A stretch of DNA of 6,497 bases from NCBI GenBank assembly GCA_030528845.1, contig JAUMYC010000142.1, forward strand, positions 1-6,497. The letters run 5' to 3'. Position numbers and translations under genes: made by a program. The notes beneath the pieces were generated by a model that was not told the origin of the DNA, searched no databases, and saw only the letters and a list, made by a program, of their open reading frames with translations. Shown one piece after another: positions 1 to 4,976 of the stretch (the stretch's first letter is position 1; the number at the start of each line of letters is the position of its first letter). Source of the stretch: Eubacteriales bacterium. GTDB lineage: Bacteria; Bacillota_A; Clostridia; Christensenellales; Aristaeellaceae.

Positions 1-165
1 GATGCGCGCAACGAGGCGCTGCACGCGCGCTACCGGGAGCTCGCGCAGAAAGAGAAGGACGTGTTCTTCGGCGGGCGGCTGGGAGAATATCGCTATTACG
101 ATATGGACCAGACCATCCTCTCCGCGCTGCGCCTTGTGAAAGAGCTGCTCGCGCGGCAGGAATGA
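1..165 (+). CDS. glf: UDP-galactopyranose mutase, C-terminal end (partial)
   Basis: This is the last 54 codons of a gene that enters from the left edge and ends at TGA 163-165. The peptide contains FFGGRLGEYRYYDMDQTI, which matches the conserved C-terminal FAD-binding stretch of UDP-galactopyranose mutases (pattern GRLGxYxYxDMDxxI), followed by a final helix (SALRLVKELLARQE). The family is a flavoenzyme of roughly 370-390 residues that interconverts UDP-galactopyranose and UDP-galactofuranose in the cytoplasm, supplying galactofuranose for surface glycans. Only the C-terminus is visible, so catalytic residues nearer the N-terminus cannot be checked. No terminator with a T-tract follows within the 118-base gap, so read-through into the next operon cannot be excluded. 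The identification rests on one strong motif. Confidence 0.85.
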   Translation, partial: DARNEALHARYRELAQKEKDVFFGGRLGEYRYYDMDQTILSALRLVKELLARQE

Positions 166-167
166 GC

Positions 168-179
168 TTTTGCGCACAA
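168..179 (+). repeat. TTTTGCGCACAA motif, copy 1
   Basis: This 12-base, nearly palindromic element (core TGCGCA, flanks TT/AA) lies 3 bases after the glf stop and 104 bases before the ABC ATPase start. Related copies occur at 3486-3497 (minus strand) and 4930-4941 (plus strand), each near the start of a transcription unit. It may be a binding site for a shared regulator, but it could be chance, because TTTGCGC is favoured by the codon use of this genome. Confidence 0.3.
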
Positions 180-196
180 GAACACCGTTTTAGTCA

Positions 197-218
197 TTGC
201 CTGTTCATAAACTGGCAA
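197..218 (+). promoter_or_regulatory. 22-bp imperfect palindrome, candidate operator of the ABC operon
   Basis: The left half TTGCCTGTTCA and right half TAAACTGGCAA pair at 9 of 11 positions around a central AT; the mismatches are the second and sixth pairs from the centre. The dyad ends 11 bases before a TACAAT -10 candidate (230-235), so a bound dimer would cover the -35 region. It is not followed by a T-run (the next bases are AAATTTGG), which argues against a terminator for glf. No regulator can be assigned from the sequence. A TetR protein is encoded in the window, but nothing ties it to this site. Confidence 0.4.
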
Positions 219-229
219 AAATTTGGCTG

Positions 230-235
230 TACAAT
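230..235 (+). promoter_or_regulatory. Possible -10 element (TACAAT) of the ABC operon promoter
   Basis: TACAAT matches the sigma-A -10 consensus at five of six positions and lies 48 bases upstream of the ATPase start codon. The best nearby -35 is TTCATA (204-209), but its 20-base spacer is too long for a good constitutive promoter. If this is real, it is either weak or depends on a factor bound at the adjacent dyad (197-218). Identical TGTACA hexamers occur at 228-233, overlapping this element, and at 262-267 just before the ribosome binding site. Confidence 0.3.
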
Positions 236-283
236 AGACGAAGTTTGAAAAATGACCATGGTGTACAGGGAGGAAGAGAATAT

Positions 284-1237
284 ATGATTATCCTTCGTTC
301 TGTCTGCTCGGCATACGGGCAGGGGAAAGCGCTGGAGCAGATCGACCTGACGGCCAAAGACGGCGAGGTCACGATCCTGCTCGGCCCGTCGGGCGCGGGA
401 AAGAGCGCCCTTTGCGACGTGATCTGCGGCATTGCGGCCGCGCAGAGCGGCAGCGTCGCCATAGACGGCTACGACGTGGAAAAGGACGAGATCGAGGCCA
501 AGCGCCATATCGGCTATGTGCCGCAGGATCCCGCCGTGTTCCGCGATATGACCATTCGCGGTCAGATGAAGTTCATCGGCCAGACGCGCGAGCTGAGCGC
601 CCGCTCCTTGGGCGAGCAGGTCGAGAAGATCATCGCGCAGACCAAGCTCGCCGACGTCGCAAATCTGCCCATCCGCCAGCTGCCCGAGGCCTATCTGCAG
701 CGCGCGGCGGTGGCGCTCGCGCTGATGGGCGAGGTGAACAATATCGTTCTGGACGCGCCCACCAAGCCGTTGGACGCAAAGCAGAGGCTGGAGCTGCGCG
801 CGGTGATCCGGGAGGCCTGCGCGGGCAAGGCCGTGCTCATCGCAACGGACAACATCACCGAGGCGGAAGCGCTGGGCGATATCGTGTATGTGATCGAAAA
901 GGGCCGCGTCGTCGGGCGCGTGCGTGCGGATAGGCTGGCCGAGCTCGAGGCGGACAGCGGCGCGACCGGCGTGCTTATCGCCTGCGGCGCGCAGCAGGCG
1001 CAGGAAGCGCTCAAGGGCTGCGGGCTGCAGTTTACCGTCGGCGAAGAGCGCGACGGGCTGACCTCTGTGCAGATCCAGACGGGCTTTGGGCCGGAGGGCA
1101 GGAAGAACGCCTCTCTGGCCATCGCAAAGGCCGGCCTCGCCATCGTGGATATGCGCCCGGTGAAGCGCGACCTTGCGCAGCTGATCGGCGCGCTGGAGAA
1201 CGAGCCCTTTGCAGCGGAAGGAGCTGAGGCGCAATGA
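284..1237 (+). CDS. ABC transporter ATP-binding protein (GldA-like) with degenerate catalytic motifs
   Basis: The protein has 317 residues. ATG 284 is chosen because AGGGAGG (267-273) sits 10 bases upstream; an in-frame ATG at 197 lacks such a site and would add 29 non-homologous residues. Walker A is intact (GPSGAGKS, 34-41), and the Q-loop glutamine is Q81 in IGYVPQD. The ABC signature, normally LSxGxxQR in this family, reads LPEAYLQR (133-140). Walker B reads IVLDAPT (154-160), so the catalytic glutamate is Ala158. The H-loop histidine is replaced by Asp189 (IATDN). The D-loop Asp164 is kept. Residues about 220-317 form the C-terminal extension typical of ABC-2 drug/gliding-type ATPases. 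The protein probably still binds ATP, but hydrolysis by the usual mechanism is doubtful. Its stop overlaps the permease start (ATGA), so the two are translationally coupled and should form one complex at the cytoplasmic face of the membrane. Confidence 0.9.
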   Translation: MIILRSVCSAYGQGKALEQIDLTAKDGEVTILLGPSGAGKSALCDVICGIAAAQSGSVAIDGYDVEKDEIEAKRHIGYVPQDPAVFRDMTIRGQMKFIGQTRELSARSLGEQVEKIIAQTKLADVANLPIRQLPEAYLQRAAVALALMGEVNNIVLDAPTKPLDAKQRLELRAVIREACAGKAVLIATDNITEAEALGDIVYVIEKGRVVGRVRADRLAELEADSGATGVLIACGAQQAQEALKGCGLQFTVGEERDGLTSVQIQTGFGPEGRKNASLAIAKAGLAIVDMRPVKRDLAQLIGALENEPFAAEGAEAQ

Positions 1238-2115
1238 AGGCCGTGTTTCAACGCGAGCTGGGCGCGCTGATGCGCAGCATGACGGGCTGGCTCGCGCTCT
1301 GCGTCACGCCCGCCGCCTTTGCGCTGATGACGGCTCTGCGTCTTCGCGCAGGCAGCGCGGCGGATTTCATCCGCGTGATCATTGATTCCACCATTATCCT
1401 GCCCGTTGTGGCGGCGATCTATGCCTCGCAGGGCTTCGCGGCGGATCGCAGATCCGGCGCGGACAGGCTGATGCACGCGCTGCCGCTGCGGCCCCGGGCC
1501 GTCGTTCTGGGGCGCTATCTGGCGTGGTGCGTTCCCTTTGCGCTGGGCGTGCTCGTTTCCGCGCTCTATCCCGTCGCTCTGGGCTTCTTTGCGCAGATCT
1601 CCGCGCTGCAGACGCTGGGCGGCATGCTCTTTTATCTGCTCAGCGGCATGCTCGTGATCGCGGTGGCGCTGTACTTCTCACGCCTGAGCGGCAGCCGGCT
1701 GCTCAACGCGCTGGCTGCGCTGGCCGTCGTCGTGCTGAGCGATTATTTCGCGCAATTTGCCACCTGGCTGCATTCCGTCGGCGCCGCCTATGCAGCAGCG
1801 CTGGTCGTGCTCGCGCTGACCGCGCTGTTTTTCGGCTGGAAGGCAACGCGCAGCCTGCCTGCCGCGGTGTGCTGCGCCGCGCTTGCGGAAGGCGCGGGCC
1901 TGCTGCTGATGAACGGCAATGCGGACGCGGTCAGCTCGTTCTGGAACCATTTCTGCGCCCTGTTTACTGCGCAGGCCCGCTTCACGCCCTTGCTCATCGG
2001 CGTGATGGATCTGGGAGATCTGATTTCCTACCCGCTGGTCATCACCCTCTTCCTTGCGCTGAGCGCGCAGGGCTGGCGTATGGAGGCGTTTGCACGAAGG
2101 AGGGACGCGCGATGA
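1234..2115 (+). CDS. ABC-2 family permease (GldF-like)
   Basis: This 293-residue, strongly hydrophobic protein has about seven membrane segments (near 17-37, 48-67, 94-117, 129-148, 155-172, 183-202 and 262-280). The topology is N-terminal helix, a cytoplasmic loop at 68-92, then the remaining helices. The loop GFAADRRSGADRLMHALPL corresponds to the family coupling motif (typically FAEEKRxGTxELLLTxP). Here the conserved GTxE reads GADR, so Arg78 takes the place of the glutamate. The C-terminal ARFTPLLIGVMDLGDLISY matches the 'F..G..DL.DL.Y' segment of GldF-like permeases. The ATG overlaps the upstream TGA by four bases, and the 3' end overlaps the next gene in the same way. It is the membrane channel or scaffold of the complex with the flanking ATPase and GldG-like protein; the substrate is unknown. 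Confidence 0.87.
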   Translation: MKAVFQRELGALMRSMTGWLALCVTPAAFALMTALRLRAGSAADFIRVIIDSTIILPVVAAIYASQGFAADRRSGADRLMHALPLRPRAVVLGRYLAWCVPFALGVLVSALYPVALGFFAQISALQTLGGMLFYLLSGMLVIAVALYFSRLSGSRLLNALAALAVVVLSDYFAQFATWLHSVGAAYAAALVVLALTALFFGWKATRSLPAAVCCAALAEGAGLLLMNGNADAVSSFWNHFCALFTAQARFTPLLIGVMDLGDLISYPLVITLFLALSAQGWRMEAFARRRDAR

Positions 2116-3533
2116 AGAGCAAATCCGGTTCTGTTTTCCGGCGCGGCGGCTGGAAGATGCTCGTGTGCGCTGCGCTGCTCGTGCTGTGCGTGGCGGTGTC
2201 GATCCTCTTCGACGCTCTCGGCCCGTCCGTGCGCATCGACATGACCCGCAGCGGCGCGTTCACGCTCAGCGAGAGCACGCGCGAGCTCCTTGCAGGCCTG
2301 CAGGAGGAGATCTACATCTACAGCGTGTATGGCGAAGAGCGCGACATGCGTCTCAACGAGCTGCTCGCGCGCTACGCAGCCTCCTCGGAGAAGATCAGCG
2401 CGCAGCTGATCACCGCGGAGCAGGCGGCCTATTTTACCACCGCAGAGCTCATGGACAACAGTCTGATCGTGACCAACGGCCATTATGTCGATACGATCGA
2501 CTATACCGAGCTGTACACGATCGGATATGAGACCAAAGACTACTACCAGACGCTCACGGATTATTCTCTCGTGGCGGAGGACAAGATCAACCGGGCGATC
2601 GCCGGCGTGACGGCCGATCTGCCCATCGCCTATATGCTCAGCAGCCATGGCGAATTGGCGCTTGAGCCCGGAATGGAAGATATCCTTCTGGAAGCGGGCT
2701 GCCATAGCGCCGGCCTCTATCTGGACGAAGTGGAGCAGATCCCGCAGGATTGCGCGATGATCATCTGCAATGCGCCGCAGATCGACATCACCGAAAAGGA
2801 AGCCGATATGCTCATCGAGTATATCGACAACGGCGGCGCGTTCTTCCTCGTCACGGATATGCAGTTCGGCGTGGGGCAGAACCTGCGCCGCGTGACGGAG
2901 CACGCCGGCCTCGCCTTTGCGCCCGGCATTGTCGTCGAAGGCGATATCGAGTATATGTTCGGCTCGGACTATGCCTATTATCTCATGCCGGACCATGCGG
3001 CGGAGCATCCGCTCGCGCCCGCTGCCGAGAATGAGACCGCGCCGGAGCGCGTGGTCATCGGCCTTGCGCATGCCATAGACCTGATCGACGCCGAGGGTTA
3101 TGCGCCGTCCTCTCTGCTGGAGACCTCCGAGACGGCCTATATCAAGCCCAACGCCTATCTCGACGGCTTTATCGGCTATGCGGAGGGCGACCGACTCGGT
3201 CCGCTCACGGTCGCGGCGACTTCCGAAAACGAGCAGGGCGGGCGCGTGTTCTGGCTGGCGGGCAGCCAGTGTCTGGGCGATATGATCGACGAGATGTCCC
3301 TCGGTGCGAATTATGCGCTGGCCTCCGCCGCGTTCGGCTGGCTGCATGAGGGAGAGCTGGCCGCGCTTTCCGAGGCCGTGCCGCCCCGCAGCATGCTCAG
3401 CCCGGCGGTCGATATGCCCAATACGGGCGTGTTCATCGCCGTGAGCGCCGCGCTGCCGCTCGCGCTGCTGGCCGCAGGGGTCATATTGTGCGCAAAACGT
3501 CACAAAGCAGATGTTCACAACCGGCCCGAATAA
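2112..3533 (+). CDS. GldG-like ABC-associated membrane-anchored auxiliary protein
   Basis: The protein has 473 residues. ATG 2112 is preceded by AAGGAGGG (2097-2104) at 7 bases and overlaps the permease stop (ATGA). The open frame extends upstream to 1524, but that part is a shadow of the permease. A single N-terminal membrane helix (about 15-33) is followed by VRIDMTRSGAFTLSESTREL (40-59), the typical opening of GldG-type proteins ('D.T....ysLs..t...l'). A large extracytoplasmic region follows: YMLSSHGE (174-181) matches the conserved 'y..tGHGE' of the GATase1-like ABC-auxiliary domain, and GGAFFLVTD (241-249) is the matching later strand. A second helix (438-461) and a short basic tail (AKRHK) end the protein. 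This N-in/C-in, two-helix layout is normal for the family. In Bacteroidetes GldA, GldF and GldG support gliding; homologues in Firmicutes have no settled function. Its last 20 bases overlap the promoter of the next transcription unit. Confidence 0.85.
   Translation: MKSKSGSVFRRGGWKMLVCAALLVLCVAVSILFDALGPSVRIDMTRSGAFTLSESTRELLAGLQEEIYIYSVYGEERDMRLNELLARYAASSEKISAQLITAEQAAYFTTAELMDNSLIVTNGHYVDTIDYTELYTIGYETKDYYQTLTDYSLVAEDKINRAIAGVTADLPIAYMLSSHGELALEPGMEDILLEAGCHSAGLYLDEVEQIPQDCAMIICNAPQIDITEKEADMLIEYIDNGGAFFLVTDMQFGVGQNLRRVTEHAGLAFAPGIVVEGDIEYMFGSDYAYYLMPDHAAEHPLAPAAENETAPERVVIGLAHAIDLIDAEGYAPSSLLETSETAYIKPNAYLDGFIGYAEGDRLGPLTVAATSENEQGGRVFWLAGSQCLGDMIDEMSLGANYALASAAFGWLHEGELAALSEAVPPRSMLSPAVDMPNTGVFIAVSAALPLALLAAGVILCAKRHKADVHNRPE
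3486..3497 (-). repeat. TTTTGCGCACAA motif, copy 2 (inside the 3' end of the GldG-like gene)
   Basis: The plus strand reads TTGTGCGCAAAA, the exact reverse complement of copy 1; with A3485 it also covers copy 3. It lies 16 bases upstream of the -35 element of the TetR promoter (3514-3542), a usual place for an activator or repressor site. It is also coding sequence (codons for I-L-C-A-K), so the match may be incidental. Confidence 0.3.
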
Positions 3534-3542
3534 TGCTATAAT
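3514..3542 (+). promoter_or_regulatory. Sigma-A promoter of the TetR/HdeD unit
   Basis: The -35 TTCACA (3514-3519, five of six consensus bases), a 17-base spacer and a perfect -10 TATAAT (3537-3542) are visible. An extended -10 TG sits at 3534-3535, one base before the hexamer. Transcription should start near 3549. The -35 and most of the spacer lie within the last codons of the GldG-like gene, whose stop is TAA 3531-3533. This is the clearest promoter in the window and predicts a leader of about 105 bases before the TetR start. Confidence 0.75.
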
Positions 3543-3555
3543 ATCTTCAGAAGTA

Positions 3556-3589
3556 AACTGCGCTCTCCTGCAGAAGGGGGAGCGCAGTT
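3556..3589 (+). terminator. 13-bp hairpin: terminator of the ABC operon or attenuator in the TetR leader
   Basis: The arms AACTGCGCTCTCC (3556-3568) and GGGGGAGCGCAGTT (3576-3589) pair over 13 bp with one T-G wobble, leaving loop TGCAGAA(G). It begins 22 bases after the GldG-like stop, a usual place for a terminator, but the bases that follow are TTCGTACTAT rather than a T-run. It also lies immediately downstream of the predicted TetR transcription start, so that transcript would fold it first. Its role could therefore be terminator, attenuator or a 5'-end stabilising stem. Confidence 0.5.
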
Positions 3590-3601
3590 CGTACTATGCC
3601 T

Positions 3602-3622
3602 GCCCCGTGCGTGCAGCGGGGC
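3602..3622 (+). other. Second leader hairpin before the TetR gene
   Basis: GCCCCG (3602-3607) pairs perfectly with CGGGGC (3617-3622) around a 9-base loop. No T-tract follows. It ends 14 bases before the ribosome binding site (3637-3643) and is within the predicted TetR leader, in series with the 3556-3589 stem. Confidence 0.4.
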
Positions 3623-3636
3623 TCATTCCGATGCGA

Positions 3637-3643
3637 AAGGAGG
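3637..3643 (+). promoter_or_regulatory. Ribosome binding site that fixes a TTG start
   Basis: AAAGGAGG-type sequence (AAAGGAG G within 3636-3643) lies 10 bases before TTG 3654. No in-frame ATG, GTG or other TTG occurs between the site and the conserved TetR N-terminus. The ATG at 3631 is in another frame and lies before the site. The start is therefore TTG. Confidence 0.7.
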
Positions 3644-3653
3644 CGGGGCGGAG

Positions 3654-4211
3654 TTGGCGCAGCTGACAAAAAAGGCGATCCTCATGGCGTTTTTGAACCT
3701 TTTGGAGCAAAGGCCGTTTGAGAAGATCACCGTGCGCGATATCGTTGTGGAATGCGGGATCACCCGAAACACGTTCTATTACCATTTCGAAGACGTATAC
3801 GCGGTGCTCCGTGAGCTCATGACAGAGCAGGCGGAGCGCGCCGGCAAGAGCAGCGGCAGCCCGGCCAGCCTCGCGCAATGCTTTCGGGAGGCGATGGGCT
3901 TTGCGCTGGAACACAAGCGCGCGGCCTATCACATCTGCTGCTCCTCGCGCAGGGAAGAGCTCTTTCGCTATCTCTCCGCACAGGCGGAGGACGTGCTCGG
4001 CCGCTATCTGCTGAGCCTGCCGTCGGCCCGGGGCGCCTCGCAGGAGGACATGAACAGGCTCGCGCGCTTTTACAGTAATGCGCTGCTGGGCCTTCTCAGG
4101 GATTGGGCCGAGGGCGGCATGAAAGAGGATCTCGACAGGGAGATCTGCCGCACGGGCGAACTGCTCGAAGGCTCCGCGCAAAGCGCGCTGCGCCTGTGCG
4201 CCGCCAAATGA
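3654..4211 (+). CDS. TetR/AcrR family transcriptional regulator
   Basis: The protein has 185 residues and a TTG start. The N-terminal DNA-binding domain is clear: helix 1 (TKKAILMAFLNLLEQRPF, 5-22), then ITVRDIVVECGITRNTFYYHF (25-45), the classic TetR helix-turn-helix with the TFYYHF recognition helix. The rest is a ligand/dimer domain; FYSNALLGLLRDWAEGGMKED (139-159) resembles the 'F...G...l..W...gm' signature of the TetR-like C-terminal domain group common in clostridia (DhaS-type relatives). Two adjacent cysteines (95-96) sit in the ligand domain, but nothing shows they are functional. It has its own promoter (3514-3542) and is followed after 58 bases by the HdeD-like gene, so that gene is the most likely target along with its own promoter. 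The ligand is unknown. Confidence 0.92.
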   Translation: MAQLTKKAILMAFLNLLEQRPFEKITVRDIVVECGITRNTFYYHFEDVYAVLRELMTEQAERAGKSSGSPASLAQCFREAMGFALEHKRAAYHICCSSRREELFRYLSAQAEDVLGRYLLSLPSARGASQEDMNRLARFYSNALLGLLRDWAEGGMKEDLDREICRTGELLEGSAQSALRLCAAK

Positions 4212-4269
4212 TTTCAAGGGCTGCTGTGCCCTGTTCAATTAAATGGATCCGAAGGGACGATGATTTTTT

Positions 4270-4851
4270 GTGAAGACGATTTTCTGTGCAAAGGGTTTGT
4301 ATATTGGCTGCTCGGTGCTGATGTGCGCCGCCGGCGTGCTCTTTTTAGCCATGCCCGCCGATACGCTGCGGCTTTTGTGCATCATCCTCGGCGCGCTGAT
4401 GCTGCTCTTCGGCGGGGCGAAGATCTTCGGCTATTTCAGCAAAGACCCGTACGGCCTCGCGTTTCAGTTTGGCCTCGCGCTGGGCATCGTCATCGCCGTG
4501 CTGGGCGTTTCCTTCCTCCTGCGCAAGACGCTCTCCATCGCGCAGGTGGCCTCCTTCGTGGGCCTGTTTGTGCTCATAGACGGCGCATTCAAAACGCAGA
4601 CGGCCATCGACGCGAAGAAATTCGGTATGCGCTGCTGGTGGCTGATCCTCGTCGGCGCGCTGCTGACCTCCTCCGCCGCCGTCGTGCTCATCTTTTTCCA
4701 GGATGAGGCCGCGCATCTGCTGACGAACCTCGTGGGCGTCACGCTGATCATGGATGGCGCGCAGAACCTCTACAATTCGCTCTATACCGTGCGCACGATG
4801 CGCAACCTGCACAAGGAACGCTTTATCTCCGTGCTCGACGACGAAAACTGA
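4270..4851 (+). CDS. HdeD/DUF308 family multi-pass membrane protein
   Basis: The protein has 193 residues. The start is GTG 4270: an in-frame TGA at 4261-4263 rules out a longer form, and GAAGGGA (4251-4257) is a moderate ribosome binding site about 12 bases upstream. The ATG at 4260 is in another frame. Six membrane helices are visible as three hairpins (about 9-27/33-54, 66-84/91-108, 121-143/147-170), with repeated 'G..ll..G...i' patterns (LGALMLLFGGAKIF, VGLFVLIDGAFKTQ, VGVTLIMDGAQNLY), the hallmark of the DUF308 repeat. HdeD in Escherichia coli is linked to acid stress at high cell density; the biochemical activity of the family is not established. The gene follows the TetR gene with no clear promoter or strong terminator between them and ends 36 bases before a strong terminator. 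Confidence 0.85.
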   Translation: MKTIFCAKGLYIGCSVLMCAAGVLFLAMPADTLRLLCIILGALMLLFGGAKIFGYFSKDPYGLAFQFGLALGIVIAVLGVSFLLRKTLSIAQVASFVGLFVLIDGAFKTQTAIDAKKFGMRCWWLILVGALLTSSAAVVLIFFQDEAAHLLTNLVGVTLIMDGAQNLYNSLYTVRTMRNLHKERFISVLDDEN

Positions 4852-4887
4852 GCGCGTCACGTTCATAAAAAACATCCCCTTCAAACG

Positions 4888-4923
4888 CCCGCGCGGCAAA
4901 TTGGCCGCGCGGGTATTTGTTTG
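4888..4923 (+). terminator. Intrinsic terminator after the HdeD-like gene
   Basis: CCCGCGCGGC (4888-4897) and GCCGCGCGGG (4904-4913) form a perfect 10-bp GC stem with loop AAATTG, followed by TATTTGTTTG. An A-run (4866-4872) lies upstream but is separated from the stem by 15 bases, so activity on the minus strand is less likely. It separates the TetR/HdeD unit from the transpeptidase gene. Confidence 0.85.
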
Positions 4924-4929
4924 CGCTCC

Positions 4930-4941
4930 TTTGCGCACAAT
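4930..4941 (+). repeat. TTTGCGCACAAT motif, copy 3
   Basis: This copy lies 35 bases before the transpeptidase start, in the short gap after the terminator. It shares 11 bases with copy 1 and 12 with copy 2. Its CACAAT end could act as a poor -10 element (four of six), but no matching -35 is present, and I see no convincing promoter for the downstream gene. Confidence 0.3.
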
Positions 4942-4976
4942 AGCCGGAGAACAGGCAAAAGAAGGGGCGGTGGAAC

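Noticed and set aside
227..268. CTGTACA ... TGTACAG inverted repeat as an RNA hairpin masking the ribosome binding site
   Set aside because: The left arm overlaps the predicted -10 element, so it would not be in the transcript. The arms are 7 bp with a 28-base loop. A DNA-level role remains possible.
197..283. N-terminal extension of the ABC ATPase from ATG 197
   Set aside because: It would run through the dyad and the ribosome binding site. ABC ATPases begin close to the MIILRSVCSAYG segment, as with ATG 284.
194..1234. Minus-strand open frame (346 codons) opposite the ABC ATPase
   Set aside because: It is a shadow of the ATPase gene with low-complexity composition and no domain. The plus-strand protein has clear ABC motifs.
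1524..2111. Upstream extension of the GldG-like reading frame
   Set aside because: It overlaps the permease out of frame and has R/A-rich composition. The strong ribosome binding site and ATGA overlap place the start at 2112.
2028..3518. Long minus-strand open frame (496 codons) opposite the GldG-like gene
   Set aside because: It mirrors the codon pattern of the real gene in GC-rich DNA, is rich in R/H/A with no recognisable domain, and lacks a promoter or ribosome binding site.
4217..4232. AGGGC/GCCCT hairpin between the TetR and HdeD-like genes as a terminator
   Set aside because: The stem is only 5 bp and is followed by GTTCAATT rather than a T-run, so it is too weak to call.
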